Shown here in pieces: positions 52,830-61,440 of a DNA stretch of 64,000 nt. The position numbers and the translations under genes are program-made. Every line of letters starts with the position of its first letter. Position 1 is the stretch's first letter. This DNA is from Gordonia tangerina (GTDB lineage: Bacteria; Actinomycetota; Actinomycetes; Mycobacteriales; Mycobacteriaceae): the NCBI RefSeq assembly GCF_021556435.1, contig NZ_JAKGCU010000004.1, positions 1 to 64,000 of the forward strand, in the 5' to 3' direction. Below the pieces are notes generated by a model, which saw nothing but the letters and a program-made list of their open reading frames with translations, ran no database searches and was not told the DNA's origin.

Positions 52830-53294
52830 ATGTCGAGTTCTCCCGTTGTCGCAGGTACCGACGCCCGGGCAGCTCGGGCCCGAGCGCTGCCGATGCCGGT
52901 GACCGCACTCATCGATCTCGTCGCGATCACGGTGTTCGTGATGATCGGCCGATCCAGCCACGACGAGGGACTCACCGTCATCGGCGTGCTGCAGACGCTG
53001 TGGCCGTTCGCGGTGGGCGCGGCCGCGGGATGGTCGATCGCGTATGTGTTCTCCCACGTGCGGTCCAGCGAGTGGTTCGGCCACGACTTCCACCCCGAGC
53101 GGCTCGTGCCCGCCGGCGTGATGATCTGGTTCTGCGCCGTCGCGGTCGCGATGATCTTGCGCTACCTGCTGCACCAGGGCGTCGCCCCGAGTTTCGTCGT
53201 TGTCGCCACCATCACCCTCGGCGTGTTCCTCCTGGGATGGCGCGCAGCCTACGGGGTGGTGCGTCGTCGCTCGGCCTCGTCGCGCGCCAATTGA
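52830..53294 (+). CDS. DUF3054 four-helix membrane protein
   Basis: 154 residues with four helices (about 23-40, 52-75, 92-113, 120-142). The motif VTALIDLVAITVFVMIGRSSHDE matches DUF3054, whose function is unknown. ATG 52830 is 6 bp after the YbhN-type stop; AGGGGA lies just upstream, and TACCGT (52816-52821) eight bases before the ATG could add a separate promoter. Confidence 0.8.
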   Translation: MSSSPVVAGTDARAARARALPMPVTALIDLVAITVFVMIGRSSHDEGLTVIGVLQTLWPFAVGAAAGWSIAYVFSHVRSSEWFGHDFHPERLVPAGVMIWFCAVAVAMILRYLLHQGVAPSFVVVATITLGVFLLGWRAAYGVVRRRSASSRAN

Positions 53295-53392
53295 TCTTCC
53301 GCGCGCGCAGCCTCACGCGCGAATGATCGATGCGCGCGCGAAACCCACCGATCCCTGAGGAGCCCGGAGCTTGCGGAGGGCGTCACGAAGGG
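53295..53392. terminator. CG-alternating hairpin region plus CCCTGAGGAGC element
   Basis: 98 bp between convergent genes. Several CGCGCGCGC tracts (53303-53334) can pair with each other in more than one way. At 53350-53392 ATCCCTGAGGAGCCC, GGAGCTTGCGGAGGG and CGTCACGAAGGG follow in order, a copy of the dispersed element at 11801 and 12047. A bidirectional terminator is the simplest role. Confidence 0.5.
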
Positions 53393-55036
53393 CTACTTGA
53401 TCCGGAAATACTTCTGCGCCACCTGCAGCGCCGCCGTCCCCGATGTGTTGCCCTCGGTGTAGATGACGATGACCTTGCCGCCCTGCAACCCGAGGAACCA
53501 GCCGGGACCCTGCGGCCCGTTGGTACCCACCAGCGCCTTCAGGCCGGGCGCTCCGGTGAGATCACTCGCATCGCCGGTCTTGGCTACCGTCGTCATCGCC
53601 CGCAGGATGGGCGCGGTGGTAGCCGCGTCGAGCTCGCCGAGCTGACCACCGGCCACCGTCGTCGGCACTCCCTTGATCACATACGGAGCCACCGAGGTCA
53701 TCGTGCCCTTCGAACTCCGCGCCAGCGCCACCCCGAGTGCACCCATGTTCATCATCGACATGCTCGGCCCGTCCGGCCGGAAGTCGACGGTGGCCACTCC
53801 GGGCTGGTCGTTGGTCGGCGTACTGGCACCGGGAACGGTGAACTGCACACCCAGTCCCAGCCGGTCCATGATGGCGTCGCTGGATTCCTGGTTGGCATTG
53901 GCGGTGCGATCCACTTCGGTGAGCACCGGGTTCAGGGTGGTGCCCACGGGATAGACGGTGTCAGCGTTGATGCCCCGGTCGACGGCGTAGCTGTTGCGGG
54001 CCATGCCGAGGACTGCGCCGGTGGCCGCGTCGAGCGCCAGGATGGTGGCCGGCTGGCCCACCTCGACCGCCGCATCGCCGAGGGTCAGCTGCAGGCTCTG
54101 GTCGACGGTGGTCTGCACATCCGGCCCGGGCGGACCCTGCTCGCCGGCCAACTTGCGCGGCTTGATGCCCGGGCCCACCATCTGCACCTCCCAGCCGGCG
54201 GTCGCGTCACGGATGGCCTGCCAGTAGTTGGTGAGCCCCGCCTCCAGGGGCGACGACAGTCGCCGGTCGGCCATCACCAGCATGCCCGCCTTGCGCACCA
54301 CGACACCGGGCACCGCATTCGGGTCCGACTGCAGTACCTGCATGTCCGGTTCACGCAACGTCACCGCGGTGATGGGTTTGCCGGGGGTCTCGGCCAGCTT
54401 CTCGGAGATGACCTGAGAGGTGATCAGCGGTGCGATCGGCTTGATCGTGCGGGCCAGTGCCCGTACCGAACTGCGCACATCCCCGGTCTGGTTCGGGTCG
54501 AGGATGATGTCGTTGACCGGCTGCAGGTACATGAACGTCTTACCGCTCCGGCTGCGCACCCGCGGTGCCGGGGTGGCGTCGGTGCGGATCTCGCGCAATT
54601 GTCCGCCCACGGGGAGCCCGGGGTGGATCACCGACGGCTCCCAGGTGATCTTCCAACCGGTCGACAGGTGTCGGGCGGTTCCCGAACTGGTGGTCTCGTA
54701 GCTGCGGTCCTTGTCCCACCGCCAGGTGGTCTTGAGCCCGAACGACGCCGTCCCGTCGCTGTACTCGACGGGGTTCTGCACCACCATGTCGATGTGCTCG
54801 GCATCCATGGACTGCAGGGTCTCGGTGAGTGCCGCCCCGGCCTGGCCGGGGGCGGTGGTGAACTCGGCCGCCCCGCCGGCGTCCTGGCGTTCCATAGCCG
54901 CGGCAAATTGCGCCACCGCACCTGCGGCGTCGCCGCTCTCCCCACCCGACACTCCGCACGCGCTGAGCGCCACCACGACGCTGCAGGTCGCCGCCGCACA
55001 AGCCACCTTCGGCGCGCGCTTGACCCAGATCTTCAT
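53393..55036 (-). CDS. Penicillin-binding-protein-like lipoprotein, catalytic motif lost
   Basis: 547 residues. The lipoprotein signal ends VVALSAC (C27). An NTF2-like MecA-N domain (about 35-150), a linker or dimerisation region and a transpeptidase-fold domain (about 310-547) follow, as in Rv2864c-type class B PBPs. At the expected S-x-x-K site the sequence is YPVGTTLN, residues 366-369 TTLN, so both the nucleophilic serine and the lysine are gone; no S-x-N motif is visible, while K486-T-G is kept. It is probably not a transpeptidase but may bind glycan or partners. AAAATT lies six bases before ATG 55036. Confidence 0.7.
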   Translation of the reverse strand: MKIWVKRAPKVACAAATCSVVVALSACGVSGGESGDAAGAVAQFAAAMERQDAGGAAEFTTAPGQAGAALTETLQSMDAEHIDMVVQNPVEYSDGTASFGLKTTWRWDKDRSYETTSSGTARHLSTGWKITWEPSVIHPGLPVGGQLREIRTDATPAPRVRSRSGKTFMYLQPVNDIILDPNQTGDVRSSVRALARTIKPIAPLITSQVISEKLAETPGKPITAVTLREPDMQVLQSDPNAVPGVVVRKAGMLVMADRRLSSPLEAGLTNYWQAIRDATAGWEVQMVGPGIKPRKLAGEQGPPGPDVQTTVDQSLQLTLGDAAVEVGQPATILALDAATGAVLGMARNSYAVDRGINADTVYPVGTTLNPVLTEVDRTANANQESSDAIMDRLGLGVQFTVPGASTPTNDQPGVATVDFRPDGPSMSMMNMGALGVALARSSKGTMTSVAPYVIKGVPTTVAGGQLGELDAATTAPILRAMTTVAKTGDASDLTGAPGLKALVGTNGPQGPGWFLGLQGGKVIVIYTEGNTSGTAALQVAQKYFRIK

Positions 55037-55186
55037 AGTCTCAATTTTCACTCTTGTCACACTGGATTTCGATGCCGTCCGCTTCCATTCGGGGATCCGA
55101 GGGGTCACGATCGGGTCTCGGGGATCCCGAGGCAGCCCAATTGATGTGGCCGATACCACACGTTCGTTCGCGGCACATAATGGGTC

Positions 55187-55933
55187 ATGGTCTACTCCGT
55201 GATTCCGGCCGCCGACCGCGCGGTCACCACCACCGACTGGCTCACGTCCCGACACAGCTTCTCCTTCGGCGATCACTACGATCCATCCAACACAAATCAC
55301 GGCTCTCTGTTGGTGAATAACGATGATGTGGTCACTCCGTTACAGGGCTTTGACCAACACGCGCACCGCGAGTCTGAAATCGTCACGTGGGTCACGTCCG
55401 GCGCACTGGTTCACCAGGATTCGGAGGGCCACTCGGGCATCGTCTATCCCGGTCTGGCACAACGGATGAGCGCCGGAACCGGGGTGCTGCACTCGGAGCG
55501 CAACGACACCTGGCCCGATCATCCCGGAGCCGGCACCGTACCCGTCCGGTTCGTACAGATGTGGGTGATGCCCGACGAGTTCGGGCTGACCCCCTCCTAT
55601 GCCGCCGCCGACATCTCCGACGAGCTGACCGCCGGAGGTCTCGTCCCGGTTGCATCCGGGGATCCGAATCGTGATTCGGCGATCCGCATCGCCAATCGCT
55701 CGGCCACCTTATTCGCCGCCCGCCTCGACGCCACGAGCTCGGTGGAACTGCCCAGCGGCCGGTTCACCCATGTCTTCGTCACCCAGGGATCACCCACAGT
55801 TGGCGAGCACCTGCTTGCCGAAGGCGACGCGGTCCGCGGCGGCGATCTCGGCGGTGTGCGAGTATCGGCGGCCGGTGACGCAGAGATCCTCATCTGGGTG
55901 ATGGACCGCGATCTGCGCGAACTCATGGGCTGA
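55187..55933 (+). CDS. Pirin family protein
   Basis: 248 residues, bicupin. The N-cupin metal ligands appear in GFDQHAHRESEIVTWV and LVHQDSEGH, followed by GTGVLHSERND with the last histidine and glutamate. Pirins bind iron and some oxidise quercetin or act as redox-linked cofactors; the role here is unknown. CATAAT (55176-55181) lies five bases before ATG 55187, so the leader is very short or absent. The 150-bp gap to the divergent PBP-like gene holds both promoters. Confidence 0.85.
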   Translation: MVYSVIPAADRAVTTTDWLTSRHSFSFGDHYDPSNTNHGSLLVNNDDVVTPLQGFDQHAHRESEIVTWVTSGALVHQDSEGHSGIVYPGLAQRMSAGTGVLHSERNDTWPDHPGAGTVPVRFVQMWVMPDEFGLTPSYAAADISDELTAGGLVPVASGDPNRDSAIRIANRSATLFAARLDATSSVELPSGRFTHVFVTQGSPTVGEHLLAEGDAVRGGDLGGVRVSAAGDAEILIWVMDRDLRELMG

Positions 55934-55958
55934 GTCGGCACCGCATCCCCCGCCGCCC

Positions 55959-56035
55959 CGCCGACAGAACCCCGTTTCTCGCCGACAGAACCCAGTTTCT
56001 CGCCGACGGAATCCAAAATCTCGCCGACAGCATCG
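55959..56035. repeat. 21-bp-phased repeat array, locus 3 (four units)
   Basis: CGCCGACAGAACCC starts at 55959 and 55980; diverged units start at 56001 (CGCCGACGGAATCC) and 56022 (CGCCGACAGCATC), all exactly 21 bp apart. The last unit runs into the stop region of the oxidoreductase gene. The array fills the gap between convergent genes. The spacer CGTTTC is close to that of locus 1, so the whole 21-mer is related, not only the core. Confidence 0.85.
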
Positions 56036-57481
56036 TCAGCGCAGCGACTCCAGCAGCCGCAACCAGATCTCGCTGACCGTCGGATACGACGGCACCGCAT
56101 GCCACAACCGATCGAGGGTGACCTCTCCGACCACCGCGACGGTCGCCGAATGCACGAGCTCGGCGGTGCCTGCACCGACGAAGGTCGCGCCGACGACGAC
56201 GTCGCGGGTTCGGTCGATCACCAGTTTGGCGTGCCCGGAGTAACCCGGATCGAGCAAGTACGTACCGGCGACGGCCAGGTCCATGTCGGCGACGGTGACG
56301 TCGATGCCGCTGTCACGTGCCTGCTGCTCGGTGAGACCGACCACGGCAACCTCCGGCCGGGTGAACACCACCTGGGGTACGGCGGAGTGATCGGCGAAGG
56401 CCGAGTACCGCGGGCTGTCGAGGTTGCGCCCCTCGGCGCGCGCGGCGATCACATCACCGGCGACTCGGGCCTGGTACTTGCCCATGTGGGTGAGCGCCAC
56501 CCGCCCGTTCGCATCGCCCACGGCGTACAGCCACGGATGTCCGGGGACGATCATATGGTCGTCGGTGCGCAGCGGACCACTCTCCTCGGCACCGATGCTG
56601 CCGAGACCGAGGTCGGTGGTGGCCGGAGCTCGTCCGGCGGCGACGAGAATCTCGTCCACCTCGAGCACCTCGCCCGAGCCCGACAATGTGACCTGGGCCG
56701 GTCCGCCGTGGAGGTGGCCGTAGCCGGTGTCGGCGACCTCGGGACGGTGGACGGAGTCGAACTGGGTGCCGAAGCGGATGTCGGCGCCACGCTCGGTGAG
56801 CGCCTCGGCCACCATCTCGCCGACGAATGGCTCGTTCTTGGGTAGCAAACGATGGCCGCGGACCACCATGGTCACCTCGCGTACGCCGAGGTCGAGCAGC
56901 CATGTCGCCGCCTCACAGGCCACCACACCGCCACCGAGTACGACGATCCGCTGTGGGATGTCCACGAGGTTGGTGGCGTCGCGCGACGTCCAGGGCAGCG
57001 CCTCGCGTAGGCCGGCCACCGGCGGGATCGAGGCGGTGCTGCCGGTCGCGACCACCACTGCCTCGCGGGCGTGGATACGCCGGTCGCCCACCGACACCTC
57101 CCGCTCGCCGACGATGCGCCCGTGTCCCCGGATCACCTCGATCCCGGCACCACGCGCCCAGTCGACCTGCGAGGTGTCGTCACGGGCGCCGGTGATGGTG
57201 TCACGCCGCTCCAGCACCGCCGACGGCTCGGGCAGCGGGGCCGACTGACGTTCCCGCGCACCCGGCAGCGCGTGCGCAGCGGCCAGCGCGGCGCCCGGAC
57301 CGAGCAGCCCCTTGCTGGGCATACACGCCCAGTATGAGCACTCACCGCCGACGAGTTCGTGCTCGATGATCACCGCGGTGCGGTCACTGCCGCGGATGGC
57401 ATAGTCGGCGGCGTTCTCCCCGACCGGTCCGCCACCGATCACGACGACGTCGTAGGTGCTGGTCTCGGTGTTGTTGCCCAT
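56036..57481 (-). CDS. FAD-dependent pyridine nucleotide-disulfide oxidoreductase
   Basis: 481 residues, of the lipoamide dehydrogenase/mercuric reductase superfamily. The FAD site is DVVVIGGGPVGENAADYA; the redox-active pair is ECSYWACMPSK (C-x4-C); the NAD(P) loop is RIVVLGGGVVACEAATWLL; the second FAD motif is LYAVGDANGRV; the C-terminal His-Glu dyad is in HAVPSYPTVSEIW. All catalytic residues are present, but the disulfide substrate is not evident and no 2-oxoacid dehydrogenase genes are near. TACGGT (57488-57493), six bases, ATG 57481 suggests a leaderless transcript; a longer frame upstream would cover the divergent zmp1 start. Confidence 0.85.
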   Translation of the reverse strand: MGNNTETSTYDVVVIGGGPVGENAADYAIRGSDRTAVIIEHELVGGECSYWACMPSKGLLGPGAALAAAHALPGARERQSAPLPEPSAVLERRDTITGARDDTSQVDWARGAGIEVIRGHGRIVGEREVSVGDRRIHAREAVVVATGSTASIPPVAGLREALPWTSRDATNLVDIPQRIVVLGGGVVACEAATWLLDLGVREVTMVVRGHRLLPKNEPFVGEMVAEALTERGADIRFGTQFDSVHRPEVADTGYGHLHGGPAQVTLSGSGEVLEVDEILVAAGRAPATTDLGLGSIGAEESGPLRTDDHMIVPGHPWLYAVGDANGRVALTHMGKYQARVAGDVIAARAEGRNLDSPRYSAFADHSAVPQVVFTRPEVAVVGLTEQQARDSGIDVTVADMDLAVAGTYLLDPGYSGHAKLVIDRTRDVVVGATFVGAGTAELVHSATVAVVGEVTLDRLWHAVPSYPTVSEIWLRLLESLR

Positions 57482-57538
57482 ACCACCACCGTAGGTGAGC
57501 AGGCTGACGAATCGAGGTTGCGATGACAGGATGGACGG
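57482..57538. promoter_or_regulatory. 57-bp divergent promoter between the oxidoreductase gene and zmp1
   Basis: Minus strand: TACGGT (57488-57493) six bases before ATG 57481. Plus strand: CAGGAT (57527-57532) six bases before GTG 57539. Both predict transcripts beginning at the start codon. Confidence 0.45.
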
Positions 57539-59527
57539 GTGACCGCTTCGCAGACTGACACCTCGCAGGTTTCCGGTATTGATCTCAGCTGGGTGGACGA
57601 CGACGTCCGCGTCCAGGACGACCTGTTCGCCCACGTGAACGGCAAGTGGCTAGAAAGCCACGTGATCCCGGAGGATCGCTCACTCGACGGCGCCTTCCAC
57701 GTGCTACGCGATCGCGCCGAGGAGAACGTGCGCGACATCATCACCGAATGCGCCGATGCCGACGCGCTGACTGGTTCGGACGCGCAGAAGATCGGTGACC
57801 TCTACGCATCGTTCATGGACACCGACCACATCGACGCCCTGGGCATCGGGCCGATCCGCGGCGAACTCGACAAGATCGCGGCCATCGGCTCGACCGACGA
57901 CCTCAGCCTGCGCATCGGGCGCCTCCAACGCCACGGCGTCGGCGGCCTGTTCGGCCTCTACGTGGACACCGACGCCAAACAGTCCGACCGCTACCTGGTC
58001 CACGTCGTACAGTCCGGGCTAGGCCTGCCCGACGAGTCCTACTACCGCGAGGACAAGCACGCCGAGACACGTGACGCCTACACCGCACATGTGGGCCGGA
58101 TGTTCGCACTCGCCGGTATCGACGATTCCGAGTCCCGTGCCCGGACGGTTCTCGACCTCGAGACCGCCCTGGCGAGTCACCATTGGGATGTGGTGGCGCG
58201 CCGCGACGCCGAGAAGACCTACAACCTTCTGACGTTTGCCGATTTCGCCGACGCGGCCGGGGCCTTCGATGTGTCGACCTGGCTCGGCGGACTGGGCACC
58301 AGCAGCGATTCGACGTTCGCCGAGTTGGTCGTGGGTCAGCCGTCGTTCGTCACCGGCGCAGGCGAATTGATTGCCGCCCGGCCACTCGACGAGTGGAAGA
58401 CCTGGCTCACCTGGAAACTGTTGCACTCCGCGGCCCCGTACCTGTCCGCCGACTTCGTCGACGAGAACTTCGACTTCTACGGCCGCACGCTGACCGGCGC
58501 CGAGACCATCCGCGACCGGTGGAAGCGCGGCGTCGGGTTCGTCGAGGACGCGATGGGCTTCGCGGTCGGAAAGCTCTACGTGGACAAGCATTTCGGTCCC
58601 GAGGCGAAAGCCCGGATGGACGAGTTGATCAATAATCTGGTTGCCGCCTACCGTCGCAACATCACCGAGCTCGAGTGGATGACCCCGGCCACCCGCGAGA
58701 AGGCGCTGACGAAGCTGGAGAAGTTCACGCCGAAGATCGGCTTCCCCGCGAAGTGGCGTGACTACGACGCACTCACCGTGGACCGCGGTGATCTGATCGG
58801 GAATGTCGCTCGCGCATCCTCCTTCGAGCAGGACCGGGAGTTCGCCAAGATCGGGCAGCCGGTGGATCACGACGAGTGGTTCATGACCCCGCAGACGGTG
58901 AACGCTTACTACAACCCCGGGATGAACGAGATCGTCTTCCCGGCAGCCATTCTGCAGCCGCCGTTCTTCGATCCGGATGCCGACGACGCGGCCAACTACG
59001 GCGGCATCGGCGCGGTGATCGGTCACGAGATCGGCCACGGCTTCGACGACCAGGGCGCAAAGTACGACGGCGATGGCAACCTGGTGGACTGGTGGACCGA
59101 CCAGGACCGTACCGAGTTCTCGGCCCGCACAGGCAAACTGATCGATCAGTACGGCGCGTTCACCCCGGTCGGCCTAGACGAGCAGTACAAGGTGAACGGC
59201 GAGTTCACCATTGGTGAGAACATCGGCGACCTCGGCGGCCTGTCGATCGCATTGGTCGCCTATCGGCTCGCCACCGAGGGGACCACACCGCCGGTCATCG
59301 ACGGACTCAGTGGCGAGCAGCGGGTGTTCTTCAGCTGGGCGCAGATCTGGCGCACCAAAACCCGTGACGCAGAGGCGATCCGTCGACTGTCCATCGACCC
59401 ACACTCACCGCCGGAGTTCCGCTGCAACGGAGTGGTCCGCAACATCGACGCGTTCTACAGCGCCTTCGATGTAACGCCCGGCGACGCACTTTATCTCGAC
59501 GAGTCCGAGCGCGTCCGGATCTGGTAG
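57539..59527 (+). CDS. zmp1: Zmp1-type M13 (neprilysin) zinc metallopeptidase
   Basis: 662 residues, against 663 recalled for M. tuberculosis Zmp1 (Rv0198c). The zinc site is HEIGH (H496, E497, H500), with the third ligand E560 in GENIGDLGG; the substrate-backbone motif NAYYNP and a C-terminal PPEFRCNG with the conserved arginine are present. Like Zmp1, it has no signal peptide or membrane anchor. In M. tuberculosis Zmp1 affects host inflammasome signalling; in this likely environmental organism the role is unknown. The start is GTG 57539 (leaderless arrangement). A K+ channel gene follows after 5 bp. Confidence 0.93.
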   Translation: MTASQTDTSQVSGIDLSWVDDDVRVQDDLFAHVNGKWLESHVIPEDRSLDGAFHVLRDRAEENVRDIITECADADALTGSDAQKIGDLYASFMDTDHIDALGIGPIRGELDKIAAIGSTDDLSLRIGRLQRHGVGGLFGLYVDTDAKQSDRYLVHVVQSGLGLPDESYYREDKHAETRDAYTAHVGRMFALAGIDDSESRARTVLDLETALASHHWDVVARRDAEKTYNLLTFADFADAAGAFDVSTWLGGLGTSSDSTFAELVVGQPSFVTGAGELIAARPLDEWKTWLTWKLLHSAAPYLSADFVDENFDFYGRTLTGAETIRDRWKRGVGFVEDAMGFAVGKLYVDKHFGPEAKARMDELINNLVAAYRRNITELEWMTPATREKALTKLEKFTPKIGFPAKWRDYDALTVDRGDLIGNVARASSFEQDREFAKIGQPVDHDEWFMTPQTVNAYYNPGMNEIVFPAAILQPPFFDPDADDAANYGGIGAVIGHEIGHGFDDQGAKYDGDGNLVDWWTDQDRTEFSARTGKLIDQYGAFTPVGLDEQYKVNGEFTIGENIGDLGGLSIALVAYRLATEGTTPPVIDGLSGEQRVFFSWAQIWRTKTRDAEAIRRLSIDPHSPPEFRCNGVVRNIDAFYSAFDVTPGDALYLDESERVRIW

Positions 59528-59532
59528 AGCCG

Positions 59533-60063
59533 GTGGCGCAGGAATTGGGGGACCTCGCCGACGCACGCAGAAACGTCGGCCGACGTCAGGTCGCGGCGGC
59601 GATCATCCGGCCGATCGCCGCCGCGGTACTTCTGTTGATCGGCTACTTCGCATTGCCGATCAACAAGGAGAGCTCGGTCAACTATCTCGGCCTGATCGTC
59701 GGCGCACTTCTCCTGATGGCTTTCTGTGCGTGGGAGATCCGGCACTTCATCCGATCGCCGTACCCGGTCGCCACCGCGGTGGAGATGCTGGTGGCCATCG
59801 CGGCGTTTTACATCGTCGGCTTCGCCACCGTGTATTTCCTGTTCTCCGAATACGCCCACGGCAGCATGAGCACCCAGCTCACCCGGATCGACGCGCTCTA
59901 CTTCTGCCTGACGGTGTTCACCACCACCGGCTTCGGCGACATCTCCGCGGTGTCACAGGGGGCGCGAGTGGCCGTGTCGATCCAGATGGTGAGCACCCTC
60001 GCCCTCCTCGGCCTGGGCATCCGATTCCTCAACGTGCTGGTCAACGCTCGTGTGAATCGCTGA
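59533..60063 (+). CDS. Potassium-channel-family membrane protein
   Basis: 176 residues. Hydrophobic segments at about 22-42, 50-68, 80-105 and 145-170 surround a pore loop LYFCLTVFTTTGFGDIS near 115-135; TTTGFGD is a variant of the TVGYGD selectivity filter seen in many bacterial two-helix channels. No RCK domain is attached. The GTG at 59533 lies 5 bp after zmp1, so they probably share a transcript. It ends at a very strong palindromic terminator. Confidence 0.75.
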   Translation: MAQELGDLADARRNVGRRQVAAAIIRPIAAAVLLLIGYFALPINKESSVNYLGLIVGALLLMAFCAWEIRHFIRSPYPVATAVEMLVAIAAFYIVGFATVYFLFSEYAHGSMSTQLTRIDALYFCLTVFTTTGFGDISAVSQGARVAVSIQMVSTLALLGLGIRFLNVLVNARVNR

Positions 60064-60065
60064 GC

Positions 60066-60115
60066 GATTCCGTAGTACGAACACGCGAAACTTCGCGTGT
60101 TCGTACTACGGAATC
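60066..60115. terminator. Perfect 50-bp palindrome between convergent genes
   Basis: The left arm 60066-60089 and right arm 60092-60115 are perfect 24-bp inverted copies with only two bases (60090-60091) between them. The arm starts GATTCCGTAGTACG and ends CACGCGAA. It begins 2 bp after the K+ channel stop and ends 7 bp before the alcohol dehydrogenase stop, so it can serve both strands. Such long perfect arms are exceptional for a terminator. Confidence 0.8.
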
Positions 60116-60122
60116 AAAGAAC

Positions 60123-61250
60123 TCAGTAGTCGTCGTCGCCGTAGACGATCATGCCGCGGATGTTGTTGCCCTCCAACATGTCATCGTAGGCCTCGTTGAT
60201 CTGATCGAGTCGGTAGGTGTTGGTCACCAAATCGCTCAGATTCAGCTTGCCGGCGCGGTACTCGTTGAGCAGTGTCGGCACCTGGGTACGCGGGCTGGCG
60301 CCACCGAAGATGGCACCCTGCACCCGCTTCTGCAGCAGCGTGAGCTCGAACAGGTTCATCTGGGCGTCCATGGACGAGAAGTTGCCCATGCCGGTCACGA
60401 TGACCTGACCACCCTTACCGGTCAGACTCAGTGCGGGCTGGATCATTGATCCGTCGATCTCACCGACCGTGAGGATGGTGGTGTTGGCCATCTTGCCCCA
60501 GCTGATCTCGCCGAGGACGGGTAGCGCCTCTTCCATGGACTCGAAGGTGTGGGTGGCCCCCATCTTCTCGGCCATCTGGCGCTTGAAGGGCACGGGGTCC
60601 ACCGCCGCGACGATCCGGGCACCCGCAGCGGCCGCACCCTGGACGGAGTTGATACCGACGCCGCCGACGCCGACCACCACGACGATATCGCCGGCATGCG
60701 TGCCGCCGATCTCCACCGCCGACCCCCATCCGGTGGCCACCCCGCAACCGAGCAGTGCAGCGGCCTGCAGGGGAATGTCCTCTTCGATCTTGACGAGGGA
60801 CGCCTGGTTGACGGTGATGTAGGGCGCGAAGGTGCCCAACAGGCACATCTGCGTGAGGCCCTGCCCATCGGTGGTGTGCGCCCGATGGGTGTCATCGGCG
60901 ATGGACAACCCCGTCAGCAGGCGAGCTCCCTCGTCGCAGAAGTTCTGATCGCCCCGTGAGCACGGATCACACACACCGCAGGCCGGAATGAAGGCGGTGA
61001 CCACGTGGTCACCCTCCTTGAGGTTGGTGACACCGGGCCCCACCTTCGTCACCACTCCCGCGCCTTCGTGGCCACCGAGCACCGGCATCGGGGCCGGGCT
61101 GTCGCCCGTGCGCAGGTGGTGATCGGAGTGACACAGGCCCGAGCTGACCAGCTTGACCTGCACTTCACCGGCTACCGGATCACCGAGCTCGAACTCCTCG
61201 ATCTGCCACTTCTCGCCCGGATTCCGGAGAATTGCCCCCTTGGTCTTCAT
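60123..61250 (-). CDS. NDMA-dependent (zinc-type) alcohol dehydrogenase
   Basis: 375 residues of the medium-chain dehydrogenase family. Catalytic zinc ligands are in SGLCHSDHHL and LGGHEGAG; structural zinc cysteines in PACGVCDPCSRGDQNFC; the coenzyme loop is VVVGVGGVGINSVQGA. This set, with an ILTVGEIDGSM segment, matches the actinobacterial NDMA-dependent enzymes, which hold NAD tightly and need a partner electron acceptor, often a mycofactocin-linked system; no mycofactocin genes are in view. AAAGGGG precedes ATG 61250 by six bases. Oxidises primary alcohols. Confidence 0.87.
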   Translation of the reverse strand: MKTKGAILRNPGEKWQIEEFELGDPVAGEVQVKLVSSGLCHSDHHLRTGDSPAPMPVLGGHEGAGVVTKVGPGVTNLKEGDHVVTAFIPACGVCDPCSRGDQNFCDEGARLLTGLSIADDTHRAHTTDGQGLTQMCLLGTFAPYITVNQASLVKIEEDIPLQAAALLGCGVATGWGSAVEIGGTHAGDIVVVVGVGGVGINSVQGAAAAGARIVAAVDPVPFKRQMAEKMGATHTFESMEEALPVLGEISWGKMANTTILTVGEIDGSMIQPALSLTGKGGQVIVTGMGNFSSMDAQMNLFELTLLQKRVQGAIFGGASPRTQVPTLLNEYRAGKLNLSDLVTNTYRLDQINEAYDDMLEGNNIRGMIVYGDDDY

Positions 61251-61440
61251 GCGCGCACCCCTTTCGTTGGACAGCGTTGTGCGATCTGGTTCACATCGTT
61301 GCCTCATATGCATCACCGCGCATACGAAATCGTTACTCTCGTTGTGGCAGTTCAAGTTTGGGCGTGCGTATCGAGCGTTAGCTCGGTGCCTGTCCGACTG
61401 GTCGCCCTCGCGGAGATCGCGAACGTGTAGACATGAAGCC
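61251..61440. promoter_or_regulatory. Divergent control region between the alcohol dehydrogenase and MmpL genes
   Basis: 190 bp. It contains short dyads (CGAGC-GTTA-GCTCG near 61371-61384; GCATA and TATGC half-sites near 61308-61325) that might bind a regulator, but nothing I can name. No coding frame is convincing. Confidence 0.35.
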
